The notes under the pieces were generated by a model. That model did no database searches and had not been told where the DNA came from. It worked only from the letters and a program-made list of their open reading frames with translations. Positions 1 through 12,605 of a stretch of DNA of 64,000 nucleotides are shown here, one piece after another (within the stretch, counting starts at the first letter, position 1; each line of letters opens with the position of its first letter). The translations under genes were made by a program, and so were the position numbers. The stretch covers positions 41,001 to 105,000 of the forward strand of contig CAJQUW010003190.1 in the NCBI GenBank assembly GCA_907163375.1, read 5' to 3'. The stretch is from Prostheceraeus crozeri. Its lineage: Eukaryota; Platyhelminthes; Polycladida; Euryleptidae.

Positions 1-1130
1 GTCTCGTTCCAGGGGGGTCAGAACTTTTTCTCTCCGATTGAGCTGGAAACAAGTTCCTAGACCTAAATTGGCCAAAACGTCCGAATTTGCCCTCCGTTTT
101 CCCATCCGAGCACTCCTTCATGTCGAAAAATGGACTTTCTCATCCCAAAACCTGCCTTTTCTAACTCTGACGTTTTCCTGCAATTTTCCTCTCTAAACCC
201 AGGAAAAGTGGTCCAAACTGAGCTTTCCACTGCATTTTTCTCACTCTTAACTTTCAAATGAGCTATTGCACGACTTTCTACGATCTCTAGAGCCAAAGTT
301 GAAAGTCTCGTTCCAGGGGGGTCAGAACTTTTTCTCTCCGATTGAGCTGGAAACAAGTTCCTAGACCTAAATTGGCCAAAAAGTCCGAATTTGCCCTCCG
401 TTTTCCCATCCGAGCACTCCTTCATGTCGAAAAATGGACTTTCTCATCCCAAAACCTGCCTTTTCTAACTCTGACGTTTTCCTGCAATTTTCCTCTCTAA
501 ACCCAGGAAAAGTGGTCCAAACTGAGCTTTCCACTGCATTTTTCTCACTCTTAACTTTCAAATGAGCTATTGCACGACTTTCTACGATCTCTAAAACCAA
601 AGTTGGAAGTCTCGTTCCAGGGGGGACGTCCTCAAAACTTTTTCTCTCCGATGTCGCTGGAAACATCCTTCCTAACCCAAAATTTCACTTAGACTCCGAA
701 TCTGGCCTCCGTTTTTCCATCCGAGGCCTCCTTCATACCGAAAGACGACTTTTCTCATCCCAAAACCACCAAAACCCGCCTTTTCCAACTCTGCCGTTTT
801 CAGAGATTCCACCCCTTGCCTCACCACTCCTGCCTTCCTTCCTCACCCAAAATTTCACGTAGATTCCGAATCTGAACTCCAATTTCCCATCCGAACCCTC
901 TTTCATGCCGAATTCCAGCCTTTCGCATCCCAAAAACCACCTTTTCTCACTCTATCCTTCCGAGATTTCACCCCTTGCCGCCTTCCTTCCTAGATTCCTA
1001 CCCTTGCTGGAAAACTCCTTCATTCCTTTCAGAGGGGGGAGGGGGGTAGGGAACAGTTTCCTCCTCTCGGACCCATCCTTCCATCACATCCTTGGCCACC
1101 TCTCTTCCTTCCTTCCAGAGAGGGGGGGGC
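1..1130. repeat. 304-bp tandem repeat, degenerating rightwards
   Basis: The block starting GTCTCGTTCCAGGGGG at position 1 recurs at 305 and 609, giving a 304-bp period. Copies 1 and 2 are almost identical. Copy 3 is diverged and changes into a shorter unit: the stretch around CCCAAAATTTCAC recurs at about 668 and 837. Minus-strand open frames of about 100-120 residues repeat with the unit and look like by-products of its low stop density, not genes. The left edge of the array lies outside the window. The right part, to about 1130, is C/T-rich and ends with G-runs. Confidence 0.9.
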
Positions 1131-1357
1131 TGAGTCAGCATGATGACTCATCGTTGCACATTTTGTCATTGCGTCTGGGACGGGATTACTACTTATCTCG
1201 CTTTCTATGTATTACCATTCAACACTTTAGAGAATGGAGAAAGATCTATGGTGGTCAAATTTCAAATTTTGATATTGATACAACGGTCACAATTGCTTTT
1301 ACAAATTGAACATAAACGTGAACTGAAATCCAGCTTTTGTAAAAATAAAAAGCACAC

Positions 1358-2483
1358 GATCAGTTTACCAGAGGCATGGCTATTGGAATGATTCGTTGTG
1401 GTAGAAGTTGTGCGAGTGTTGCCGAAGAGCTGCAACTATCGAGAGTCGTTGTTTGGAGGTGGTGGTGTCGATGGAAAGCAGAAGATGTTAAAAAGAAGAA
1501 GGGATCTGGTCGACCAAGAAAGTCTGCAGGAAGGACAGACGCACGTCTAGTTTTAGCTGCAAAGAGGAATAGATTTGTGTCAGTCCCAAAGCTAGTCGTA
1601 TACTGGAAGAGTGCCTCAGATATAGACTGTAGCGTTCGAACTGCTTACCGAAGATTGCGAGAAGCTGGAATTCAATTGCAACGACCAGCTGTCCTAATTC
1701 CATTGAGTTTTGAGCACCGCAGAAGACGAGTTGCCTGGTGTGATGCCCATCGCTCATGGAATGACCATCACTGGCAGAAAGTCTTGTGGACCGATGAATC
1801 GAGATTCACTCTGCATTTCAGTGACGGTCGTGTCAGAGTGAATCGTCTTCCAGGTGAACGCTTTGCCCCATGCTGTATTAAAGAACACGACAGATATGGT
1901 GGTGGAAGTGTTATGCTGTGGGGTGGCATTTGGCATGGCGGACGAACGACAGCAGTCATCATCAAAGGCACGTTGACTGCATGGAGAGAGGTATCTCAAT
2001 GAAATTGTGCTTCCTGTTGTTGCCCCAGTGGTCAGGGTGGAGGATCTCGTCTTCCAAGACGACAACGCAAGACCACATCGCTCGGCTGTCATTGCCACTG
2101 TTAGGAGATTGAACATTCAAACCCTTGACTGGCCTGCACGCTCACCTGACTTGTCACCCATTGAACAAGTCTGGGACGAGCTTGGGCGGCGAGTGAGAGA
2201 CCGCTATTCACTTCCACCAGTGTCCCTGAAGATTCTCTCTGAAAGACTGACAGAGCAGTGGCTTCTCCTTGGAACATCCTTCATTCAGAAACTTTGTGAA
2301 TCCATGCCATGTCGGATTACTGAATGTATTGGAGCTAGAGGGGGCACACGCGCTATTAAAGTTGAATTGCTACATGCGTTGTTTTTCTGTGCTAGCGACT
2401 TGGTGGAGATTGTGACTAAATTATCAAGGTATCATACATACATGTATATATACCAGTCAAAAAGAAAGAAGTTAAAGAAGTAA
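1358..2483 (+). mobile_element. Tc1-type DNA transposon, transposase with one frameshift
   Basis: This would encode the cut-and-paste transposase that binds the element's ends and moves it. The N-terminal part (from about 1358; first ATG 1376) is a helix-turn-helix region (RGMAIGMIRCGRS), followed by a basic GRPRK-like linker (SGRPRKS). The catalytic domain shows WTDESRF (first Asp), QDDNARPH (second Asp) and SPDLSPIEQVWDELGRR (Glu), with Asp-Glu spacing of about 33-34 residues as in Tc1 families. The frame shifts by +1 near 2000: the first frame stops at 2002 and the second runs from before 2007 to 2480. Homology ends near ARGGTR at about 2340, where Tc1 proteins usually end, so the remaining residues are probably read-through. 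I could not find convincing terminal inverted repeats. A decayed copy. Confidence 0.92.
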
Positions 2484-3664
2484 ATGTTTCGAAAATTTTG
2501 TCAATGAGTATATATAATATCTGTCAAAGGGAATAATTTCTTACTGCACACCAACTTAACGTTTTCAAGTGATATTGTACTATAAATGCTACTTCTGGAT
2601 ACTACTTATATATAATATTGACATCATATATTGAAAAAATGTGCAAAACCAAAATTGACCAATTTATACCACTTTTATACCATCAAAGAAAAGTCTATTG
2701 ATGCTCTTCGAAATTGCTTGTTGAAGCATTAAGACTTCAGTTCAATGACATTTCGTGAACAAAATGACAAGAGACTTGATATTACACAATGCTTCCATCT
2801 CTTGTTATTGATTTAGCATTCCGAAAATACATGTGCTACTCATAAACTACTAAAAAATCTGCGCATATCACCATCAATATGGTTTAGCAGTGATGAAAAC
2901 TGGAGAAGCAGAACTGAAGTGACTTCACGTCCTTCCATGAAGCAACTCAATTCGTCATGATAACCCCGAAATTATCATTTGATTCATCACTTGGTCTCAA
3001 AACTTTGAACAGTTTGAATTCAAAAGCTGTGATGAAGTAGGCCTACTTGCAATCTGAGTGTCAATCTGACCTTTACTTTTTAAAAATAGTGTGTATTATG
3101 TTGCTTTTGCATCAAGTAAAGTCATTGTATAAACTGGAGTAGGACTCTCTGTATGGATCTCGCGGGCAGGATTTTTGCAGACAGAGGCCTGGGTATGTAC
3201 AGTAATGGCTTAATCTGCGAATTTATCATATCCGGTCTGTCAGTGGATATGCAGGTAGGGATTCATGATATCTAATTTATGTAGGCTAAACTCATCATAC
3301 AATAGAATCTAGTCACTATCGAATTTAGTCACTATTTCTGAAGGTTAGACCTAGGCCCATGCTAGCTGGCAAGTTCCAAGCTTTGCATATCATCGATGTT
3401 TCAAGTGAGTGAACATTGACCCATTGTCACCTTCGTGTAGCGTGATGCTTCTAAAGCGTGTTAGACTACTCATCACGACAGAAGGATTTTGACTTCCTCT
3501 ACGGATTTTGATATTCTCTAGTTTGATTTGGTTTGATCTAAAAATATGTGTGTGGCGTGTAACGTTTGACGTCAACTTCTGCCAACTCATTGCGGGACAA
3601 TGCCGACAACGAATTTCCCAATAGTGCAGTTTGTATCATTTCGCGATGTCAGATGTGAGAACAT
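2484..3664. other. No gene recognised
   Basis: AT-rich DNA without a coding frame of note. The short minus-strand frame at 3390-3590 matches nothing I recognise. Confidence 0.6.
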
Positions 3665-4071
3665 CCTGCAGTTCCAGCTTCCACGTTTCTTTGAAAAACC
3701 CCAATGTTAGCTAGAAACGACAACACTGATATCGCATATTTTGTCACATTTGTTGTTCCAATTATGTACCTTGTTCCGATTTACTGGAAAACATACTCTG
3801 TAGCGCCAGTACCAAAGAATTCCAATTCATTCGTTGAAGACCTCAGACCGATCAGTGTACTGCCAACACCAGCTAAAATACTGGAATATTTGTGCTGGAT
3901 TCCGTAATGACTCATCTGTTAAGTAATTTCATTGGTCAGCAGTTCGATTTCGTCCAAGTTCCTCAACACTGTGCATTGCTTGCCATCCAAGATGCCATCA
4001 CAAAAGTACGTGGATTACGAAGAAGCAAAAAGTGCATTTATGATCTCCTACGTACTTTTTTTGGTGCTGAT
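3665..4071 (+). mobile_element. LINE-A, reverse transcriptase N-terminal part
   Basis: Non-LTR retrotransposon reverse transcriptase, start of the palm/fingers. The frame 3704-3907 carries VAPVPK followed by EDLRPISVLPTPAKILEYL, the block typical of LINE reverse transcriptases (usually PIPK...FRPISLLP). A neighbouring frame continues with GQQFDFVQVPQHCALLAIQD, corresponding to the QFGFRPGRST..AL.D block. The similarity breaks off near 4065, just before the Asp-containing catalytic block, which reappears at about 6215. The endonuclease part is not recognisable upstream. Several frame changes make this a decayed copy. Confidence 0.8.
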
Positions 4072-6205
4072 TACTACCAAACCGATGAAATGCTTACTAC
4101 CAATGCCTTATTGCTTTTCATTTGGTAGCGTTTGCATCTGCTTTTCTACTAATAGAAGAATTGAAATCAATGCCATCGATAATTGTTTATCCGATTGACA
4201 TCTGAATTCTTCAGGATCGATTTCAATTTATTCTCCTTTCAAGTTTTACTTTGTTGTATCATGCCATGTAGTTGATAATGCGGATGTGTTACGGCTCTGT
4301 GGTGGATTCCTCTCTACCCGAGAAAAAATGTGAATGATTACTTTTGAAATTGTCTTAAAATACATTGCCTTTCGCAATTTTCAATGCTTTGTCATGATTT
4401 ACGTGGTGATTTTCGAAATTTGCATTGGAATGATCTATGGTATACTTCAAATTTAGCCTTTATTTTCTGGCAATGTTTTTAAGTTATTTTCATGACAATT
4501 CAACAGCGGTGCAGCCAACGACTTTTAAAGTTTAAAGTTCTTCAGGCTACAAATTCGTTCATATTTTTGAAACCACGTCTCTGTCACGTCTTTAGTGATG
4601 TACATGAACGAAGAATGCATTATTTGAGGTACTTTTTGTAGGTTATAGACACCTTCATTCTATGAATTATATGTCATTCCATAAGTGTGAATAAAAGTCT
4701 CAAAAACTTTGTTTCCTAGCCGCATAGGCCCTATATCGTAGGCGGATAAGCATTCAATTTGAAAAGGTTACAAAGGGAAATTGTGCAATAAATTCATCAA
4801 TATATGAGTGGTTACTCAATTGCAGCCTTTTAAGCTGTACCGTGAATGATGAAAACTTGATTGTTTTAAAGATATCACTCAAATTATATTTGTAGGACTG
4901 CAGAATTATAAGCTCATTTTTCTGCGGTTAATCAAAGCTGTCACCTATTTGACAGATTAACTCCCATGTATGGCAAGCATTTTAGGGGAAATTTGTGATT
5001 TCTTTCATAATTTCATTGAAAAAAGCATTGCTACTTTTTGAAATTTGATGTTTGTCATTCACAAGTATAATGGAGTTAGCACAGCAAACCGAAATTATAA
5101 CTTTTATTTAATTGAAATCAACTGATATTGAAATATTGATAAACACATTACAAAAATTTACAGAAGTATTAGCAATAATTTGAAGCTGGCTGTCTATTTT
5201 TGTCCATTCAAGGAATCATAATATCTTTGCATTATGAAAAGATGTCGGGAAGTTCATACTCAGCCAATTTTCATCAAAAATCATACCTGTCTTGAAACTC
5301 TCAAAGGTCACGCTCAATTGTTCAACATCAGGTTTCTCGTGGCATTATGTCCATAAAAAGTGAATTACAACTCCAACGCGAATTTTGTAATTTAAGAAAT
5401 ATGGTGATTCGAGGCACTTTGTCAATATACAGCCCTCTTACGTTGCATGGCATTCATTACTGCGTTATAAGTAGTAAGATATTGACATTTGAGAGTCAAA
5501 CTTGCAATGTTTAATTCGATTACATTACACGTCTAAAGATTTTAAAAATTATCGATAAGTTGAAAACTATGAACCATGCGCATTACGCAAATTTCAAAGT
5601 AAGCTAAAAATCAATACCGAATGATATACATTTTAATTTATAGAATAACAAATGCAATTATGTTTGAGATATATAAATGAATGTGTTTGCTGTGAAGTTA
5701 TTGTTCAATCCAGAAGAATTTAATCATTCCAGTACATGGAATTGAGCAATTTCGGAGGTGGGTAGAACGAAATGTTGAGGTCTAAATTCAATGCCACACG
5801 AATCGCCATTCTTTCGCCATTCTTGTTTAATTAAATACAATAAAATGCACGACTGCTGCTTAAAGATATGCAGCATATCAACCACTGTTCATTTACAAGC
5901 AGTATAAGTAGTCAATGTAAGCTAAATATGAGAAGTTCCATTTAGACCATGGCTACCAGATGATCTGATAATTTCTGCGAAATGAAGCCAAAAGAAATTA
6001 GATAGTAATCAATAAAATTTAAGGTAATTTGGTAGTCGCATTAAGGTTTGAAAGCAAATTACCTACCAGACTGTCGGATTTCACCCAGGCGGCCACTACC
6101 AGATGAACACGGTCTGGTAGCCAATAATGCCAAACCGGCTTCATTTGGGAAAAATGTTAATTTTTTTGGATGAGTTGGCTTTGCAGCGAAATTTGTGTCA
6201 TTTGG
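4072..6205. mobile_element. Inserted sequence splitting LINE-A, probably a non-coding DNA element
   Basis: About 2.1 kb without coding potential separates two consecutive blocks of the same reverse transcriptase. The left edge carries TACTACCAAAC and the right edge CATTTGGTAGC, which are inverted forms of a CTACCAAA core. GCTGA precedes the left edge and follows the right edge, so it could be a short target duplication. The last 260 bases repeat CTACCAGATGA-like motifs in both orientations (about 5949, 6023, 6063, 6093, 6113, 6199). These observations suggest a non-autonomous terminal-inverted-repeat element, but the exact ends and family are inference. Confidence 0.4.
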
Positions 6206-7150
6206 TAGCTGACGGTTTGAAGTATACAATTATGCAGCCTTCGATAAAATACCACATGATATTACCAATTATTCAAGGAGTAATTAACTATTCATTCGAG
6301 GACGGATTAATTAAGTAGTTTTTTTTCTCTATTTAAATTCAAGACTGCAATTGATCCGCTTAGGAACTTAATCGACATCGCCAGTATCTGTCATTTCTGG
6401 AGTGCCCCCAGGGTTCTGTATTAGGGCCGAATCTCTTCTCTGTGGCAACTGATTCCTTCACAAGTGACCCGAAAACTGCACTGTTTCACGATATGCAGAT
6501 GACACTACATTATGCTTTCATATACGTGGTGACTTTGCTATAGTCAAAATAACACTTTGTATCACCATAGCCGTATGCTATGTTGGTCACGTACCGAAGA
6601 CTACCTCTAAATGAAAGTACATGTAGAAGTAAATCGATCACCTTTAATGAGAAAAATGCCAACAACATCAAATAATTTAAGGCGTCATCCTTGGAGCTAC
6701 TTCCAATGAGAAGTGGACTTGGACTAATCATACTGACAATCTTATCTGTGTGGCAGCTCGTCGTTTTTAAAATACTATCGTTAATGTTCGTCCATTCGTC
6801 AATGTGATCATTCATCGAATATTGTAGACCTCTACTACTAGCCATTCTGAGTACGATTCTATTCGAACTGAACGATTTTAAAATCGTGTACACAGACTAA
6901 TGTGTGGCAAGCACTGCAAAACAGCATGTCTCCGCCGTAAAACACTATCTATGAAATTCCTCGGCAATGTCATGTCAGAAACTCAAATCCTACATAAGCC
7001 TTTGCCACCAAATTCTCCTACTGGTCGGTTTCTAATACCCTCTCGACTGTCCAAAAGACGTGAATCTTCCTTCATTCTACAAATGTGCTCCATATACAAC
7101 TGCCTATATCAACGGTCTGACGTAGCAGTTTCGTGCTTTGGTAAATGATT
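6206..7150 (+). mobile_element. LINE-A, reverse transcriptase C-terminal part
   Basis: Continues the polymerase interrupted at 4071. In order: YAAFDKIPHDI at about 6225 (first catalytic Asp block), SGVPPG / GSVLGPNLFS near 6395 in overlapping frames (usual SGVPQGSVLGP), YADDTTL near 6490 (catalytic YADD), GVILGATSNEKWTWTNH near 6695 (usual LGV..S.LKW..H), a KRVHRLMCGKHC-like stretch near 6890, and a PTGRFLIPSRLSKRRESS stretch at 7015-7080 that resembles LINE C-termini ending in SLLYN. The blocks lie in different frames, so this is a dead copy. It resembles LINE-B at 10 kb (HRLICGTDC there), suggesting the same broad clade. Confidence 0.82.
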
Positions 7151-8920
7151 TTCTTGAGTTTCTATTACTTGACTTTTGAACATTGTCTTAAATGTATATG
7201 TTATACTTGTGTACTAGGCGATTTTCATTATTTCAAATATCTGTCTATTTTATAAGCCAAGGATATGCATACTGGATATGAGCGTATATGAGCGACATTT
7301 GCATGCTAGCGTGATGTGTGATACTTGAAATACACAGAAGGTTGTGCCTAACGAAATCTTTGAAGGAATATATACCACTTTGAATTGGTTTTCGAATTTC
7401 GATGACGAATTCTATTAGTGAAATATGAATTAATTATACAATGCGGAGTTAATCAAGCAACGCGCACAGCTGTTGAATTTTTAGTTTGAGATAGTTTATT
7501 AGTTTGTCTCTTTTGAGAACTTTAAATGGCTTGTCGACGTGCCTGCATTAATAATATTCTCAACCATTCTGGTTCGCAAAGAATTGAGTGAATTAAGTGA
7601 AGTGATTTCTTCACTGAATATGCAAGACCTTCTGTTTATGTGAAACGATAGTTTATCATATTTTGATGAAATATTTAGCCATTATGCACACTAAAACTTT
7701 TCACCCACTGTTGCACTTTTCTACTGATGTTTCAAAACTTGAACGCGTGAAGTAGCGCTTCGTGACTTCATTCAAATAGTATTGAAGCATTATAGAATTG
7801 ATCTACAATGAAGAGGACCGGGCCATGTTGCTACAATTTCTAGCTTCAAATTAGCTGCCACAGAACAAGGATTTGTATTTTCTGGTATCTATCGCCTCAT
7901 GTAGCCTATGTTTTTCTGATTATCTCAATATATTTGATGTGCGAAATTAAGCAGACTGTATTAATGTATTCGTCAGAGCCTCAAAATTCAAAAATTATGA
8001 CAACTAGCCCAGTCTCCCCATAGGCCTAATATGTAGGCCTTATCCTACATGTATTTCTATTTTAATTGCTGAAGTTGTGCAATGCATCCTTGTTTGGACA
8101 GTGACCTGCTATGTAATCTTGTTATTAAGATGCAAGACAACCGATCTTCTGCCACACATTCCCATCATGTTGGAGTTCATCCAACTATATTTTATTCCTG
8201 ATTTTATCGGGGAGGCTCATTTGATCATTTCATCATCTCTCCTGATGATAACGTCAGCGCCCATCTCCATTGTGCATGCACGTGTATATGTGCGTGTATT
8301 TAATATCATATCTTTGCAATATTTTTATGCACGAGTATGTATACAATGATATTCATTTTATAATATTTTTATAGAATGCATAATTAAGATTGATAATGTG
8401 TCTGCATTTACGTAGTGGTAAAATGTATAGCATTTGTAATATCATATATTCATATATGTTTAAGCTCCGTCACTGCTCTATTGTACGTTGCGTCATTACC
8501 AGTTTTTCTTTTCTTCTATTTCTTCGTCTAATCTAAGCAAAGAAGGAATACACATCTCGTCGTTTCCTCTCATTCATTTAGAAACGCTTTTGTAGTCATG
8601 TAGCTTCGGAAGTTTCAAAAGGCTTTCAATCCGTTGTAGACTATTTTGACTCCCCTTTTCTGTCTGTCGTGAATTGAGATTGTTTCTTCAAGATAAAAAA
8701 GCACTCCAACATAGAGTTTTTTCTTCGCCGTCTGCCTAAAAGTTCGACTGTGGTCGTTTCTCTTTAATTCGGTCTCTGCCATGTCTATTTTCAATAATGA
8801 TTTCCTGTGTTCGGATGGCGTCCTCTGAATGTGTCTGGCGTTTTGTCAATCAAATTGATTGCGCCTGAAGATCTCAGACCCGTTGCTTTCCCTCATTCAG
8901 TCAATGCATCATCAGGGTTA
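7151..8920. other. No gene recognised
   Basis: AT-rich sequence. The 90-residue frame at 8077-8349 is hydrophobic and low in complexity, and I recognise no homology. Confidence 0.55.
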
Positions 8921-9475
8921 TCAAAAATTGATTGAATTTCAATCAATTTTCACCAATTAATTGATTGCTCAGCCATTCCAATTTCAATTAGTTGATGGAG
9001 CACAAATCCAATTATCAACTAATGGATTACATCAGCTTCCTAAGTCAATTGATTAATTGAATCAAACTTCAATAGTAATAAATGCTGATTGTTCATAGAG
9101 AGTTTTATGTTTAATGAGATTGTTCCGAATGAACTTAAAATCAGGTCTACATCATTCGAAAACCAATTTATTTATTCATTTATTTTTTGCTGACTTTAAA
9201 GCCCGCTGAAACTACTGTTCTAGGACACATCTGATGTAGCAGTCGAGCATGGAGATGCTCAAAATGAGACTTTCATGGTCTCGAAATTTTGTAATTTACG
9301 TTGCATTGCTTCAACGGACGCCTTTATTATCTACTTTTAGCCTTCCATTGAAACAATGATTTTCCGATAATTGATGGAATATCAATTGATAATTGATTGC
9401 TAATTAATTCAATTTCAATTAATTGATGGTATAGAATGTCAATTCACCAATTTCAATTGACAGATTGAAACTTAA
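8921..9475. repeat. AATTGA-rich inverted repeat region
   Basis: Blocks of alternating TCAATTGA / AATTGAT motifs occur at about 8921-9070 and again at 9355-9475, with ordinary sequence between. The two blocks are roughly inverted with respect to each other, as at the ends of a small non-autonomous element. No target duplication could be settled because the motif is so simple. Confidence 0.45.
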
Positions 9476-9829
9476 GTGTTGGAACTCCATTTGCGGCTTA
9501 TGGCTTACGGCTATTGGCTTATCGTGTGTGCCTCCGGCCTGATTGCAATCGATGTTTGATTATCCCTGTGTTTTATTGAAGAGAAAAGAGAGAAAGAGAG
9601 AAAATCGTTTGTATTTCATAATTGAAAATCATACAATCAAGTTATTGCACAGCTAAGTCGTTTGAGTTTAAGCGTTTAGTAAATTAAACTTTCATGTGAC
9701 ACGGATAACTAGTAAAAGTCAAAATACGTAATTTCGAAATGTTTAAATGACAAGAAAATTACATACATAATAATACCGGAAAAAAAGAAAATGCAAAAAG
9801 TTTACAAGCTTCATGTGTGCATGAAGACA

Positions 9830-10946
9830 ATAAATTCGACTATTCAATTTTCTTCCTCTATAACAGCCCTTAAAAACCATTAGCAATGGCACAAGCCCAA
9901 GGGAAAAAAGCACATGCTCTCCTATTCGTTATACAAACGAATAGCCTCAATTGTCCACTCCTAGGAAGTCACACTGGAGCCATTTCATGCAGTGGATGAG
10001 ATGGATTACTTTCACATACATTAAAAAATTTGACAGCTTGCTCCCCAAAGAGCGACGTAATAGAACGGAATGACCCACAATTACAATCGGTCCCACATAT
10101 CAACCGATGAGCACGTTTTTGAAAGTGCTCTAATTTACACAAAAATATTTTTGGCAGGTTACCATAGGTGGGAGAGCCGTGAAGAAATATTGCAGTTATA
10201 ATGGCATTATATACAGTTATCACTTCTCTTTTTGACAAGACATTCTTCAGACATCTAATAACATATAACCGTTGTGAAGCACGTTTTAGCAAATCGCTTA
10301 TTTGGTTACTCCATGACAAATTTTCAGAAAAAGTAAATCCAAGTACACGGAATGCAGAAGCTCTGCGAAAACTATGCAAAAGTGCATTATTCATCACTTG
10401 GTGCTTGGATCTTTGAATAACCTGTTCTTGACATTTCGCATAATTGAGAATAAGTCCAGCATTCGAAAACTTTTCTGTAATTGTAGCTGACGAAATCTGT
10501 TGCGAAAAGCTAACAATTATTTTAATGATAGTCAAATCATCAGCATACTTTACTGAGCGAATAAAGTCTGTATAAAAATTTGTGGTGGACATGAAGGAAG
10601 AGAACAAGAAAGGACCAGGAACTGTTCTGTGTGGTACACCTGAACTAGCATGTACTAAAGACCCGAGAGTTCCATGAATTCTGACTCTTAAGCATCTTCC
10701 AGTCAAATAGGATTCACGCCATCTCAAAAGCCATGATTAAACCCATTGACATTCAAAAAAGTTCAAAAAGCGTTGAAAATGTAGGTGATCAAATGCCTTT
10801 GAAATGTCCAGGCCAATTACACGTACTGCCACAATATTCATTTCATCCATAAAAGCAGTCACATGATCATGAATTTCCCCTGAAGCACTTGACGTAGAAC
10901 CGAATGGCCTGCAAGCATGCTGATTTCTACCATACAAAGAGAATAC
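9830..10946 (-). mobile_element. LINE-B, reverse transcriptase C-terminal part and 3' untranslated region
   Basis: The minus strand encodes the polymerase core of a non-LTR retrotransposon. QHACRPFGSTSS and VIGLDISKAFDHLHF (first Asp block) lie at 10737-10937. The next frame, 9969-10727, contains SSGVPHRTVPGPFLF (usual SGVPQGSVLGPLLF), VKYADDLTII (catalytic YADD), FRVLGFTFSENLSWSNQI (thumb) and HFQKRAHRLICGTDC near the C-terminus. One frame change separates the two parts. After the stop at 9969 the 3' untranslated region includes a perfect hairpin (9922-9944). The right edge at 10946 is where a DNA transposon with an 8-bp target duplication interrupts the gene. The upstream half is at 12614-13700 and 14797-15230. 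Confidence 0.93.
9922..9944. other. Hairpin in LINE-B 3' untranslated region
   Basis: CTATTCGTT, a 5-base loop, then AACGAATAG: a perfect 9-bp stem about 25 bases after the LINE stop codon. In several LINE clades, 3' stem-loops are recognised by the element's own reverse transcriptase. That role here is inference. Confidence 0.7.
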
Positions 10947-10954
10947 ACAGTGGA

Positions 10955-12605
10955 CACAGATTTAGGAGAGGAACAGATGAACTGCTTTCCGCAATTCACG
11001 CTGACGGCGTTGAAGCCCGCCGATCGGTGTTTACTTTGATGACAATTTGCGATAGACAGGCAAGAAATGTGTTGACCAGATGGGATCAGAGGCGTCGCGA
11101 CCGGGGGGGGGTGTGGGGGACCGTAACACCCTCCCAATATGAAATTATTAAAAGATTCAGGTAAACCGCCGGTTTGCCGGCGGTTCAGCTCCAATATTCA
11201 CTGACGTTGTTCTTAGCCACAAAAACACGTCTTGTCACAAAAACACATCGTAATGTCGGGAAATTCTCACCCTTTCTAGACACCAGAAAGTATATGGTTA
11301 GTTGTTGTTGATGATATTGATTTGTCACGCGAAAGCGGTCAAACATAGCGCGCTGAAAACGACCCTACCCGGGATGACTGTATATGCGAGCAGGAGGAAC
11401 AGTCGCCTCGCATTTTCTTTAAAATTGGAGCATAAGGCGATGTGAGTTAGCTCTGCCAAATTTAAAATATCTAAGTGCAATTGAAATGTAATTCCAGTAC
11501 CCTATCTATAATGTGGCCACTGGCCAGTGAATATTGGCACTGAATCCCCTAACGCTGAAACGCCTGCAACTCACTCTGCCTAGGTGTGTAGTGTATATTT
11601 AACCGTTGATTCATATAAGTTCTGGGTATTGCGTTGTCCCTTGAGGAGATGACGTCATCGTTAAGGTGGATTTCATCGAACCTTCCTCATACCGCGTCAG
11701 TCACACGCGCACTGCGGAAAGCGCACCGTATGAATAAGGCACACCGTCTTCTTTGTGCGTAGAAGTTTATTGTTAACAGCGTGTTAACTTTCTCGATGCA
11801 AACACCATCGAAAATTTCCTTAACAGTCGAGACTACGTGATCCAATTGCGCACAAATTAACTTAGCGTCATCGGCAAATAGACTTACGAAAGTTATCTAG
11901 AAAATGGTCAATACTCAAGAATCGAAGAGAAAAAATTGAGTGAATTCTTACAATTTCAATAGTGAACTTTGTATTACATAGTTGAAAAAAATTAATTGTC
12001 GTTTTTATTCAGTCTCAATATGAATAATATTCGTATGAACCACCAATTAAATTATTTTTCATTTATAGGCGTCATTTCCGACCGATTAGATGACTAGGTA
12101 CCTCTTCTGTAGGATATACAGTCGTCACCAAAAGTCTGAGACCACCCTGTCTCAAATCTAGATACTCAACTTTATTATAAAACTTTATCCTTATTTAAGA
12201 TTCCATGAATTATAGTTCATGTTAGAAAACCAGTATACACATAGAATGTAACACAATGACCTATATTTAAAATATATTCACATGAAAACACAGAAAGATC
12301 AGTATTTTGTAGAATGTCCATTGAATGACTTAATCTAAAAGAGGCTCAATATCTTGGGTACTTTATTTACTAATTAATAGGTGTGACACAATTCATTGAG
12401 CCTGCTTACTTTGTTGACAAGTAAATCATTTGACAAAATGACAATGAAAGCTATTCAAGTATGTTTATCCTGCAGCAGTCATCGCTGTAATCATATCGCG
12501 ACTTGTTTCTTGCCCGTCTATCGCAAACCAGTGTCTCTCTCGTCCTGTGTTTACCGGCTTCAAGCAGGTGTGTAAATAATTCATCTGTTCCTCTCTAAAT
12601 CTGTG
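10955..12605. mobile_element. Non-autonomous DNA transposon inside LINE-B, 8-bp target duplication
   Basis: The ends are inverted repeats: the left begins CACAGATTTAGGAGAGGAAC and the inverse of the right begins CACAGATTTAGAGAGGAAC, both continuing into CAGATGAA. Similarity continues patchily for about 110 bp (TTTGCGATAGAC then GGCAAGAAA on both sides). ACAGTGGA lies directly outside each end (10947-10954 and 12606-12613), a perfect 8-bp target duplication. Removing the element and one duplication rejoins the LINE reverse transcriptase. No transposase is recognisable within its 1651 bp. An 8-bp duplication fits hAT or P superfamilies, but the termini do not settle which. Inside lie a GC-rich hairpin and a Tc1-like end at 12117. 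Confidence 0.93.
11164..11185. other. GC-rich hairpin inside the 1651-bp transposon
   Basis: AACCGCCGG, loop TTTG, CCGGCGGTT: a perfect 9-bp stem in an otherwise AT-rich element. Its function is unknown. Confidence 0.75.

Noticed and set aside
1-666. Minus-strand frames of 99-120 residues
   Set aside because: They repeat exactly with the 304-bp satellite unit.
11091-11130. CAGAGGCGTCGCGACC then a G-run, like a hAT element end
   Set aside because: No matching inverse end was found nearby.
12117-12150. TACAGTCGTCACCAAAAG, like a Tc1 terminal repeat
   Set aside because: Only one end is visible within the 1651-bp transposon; no partner or transposase found, so not called as an element.
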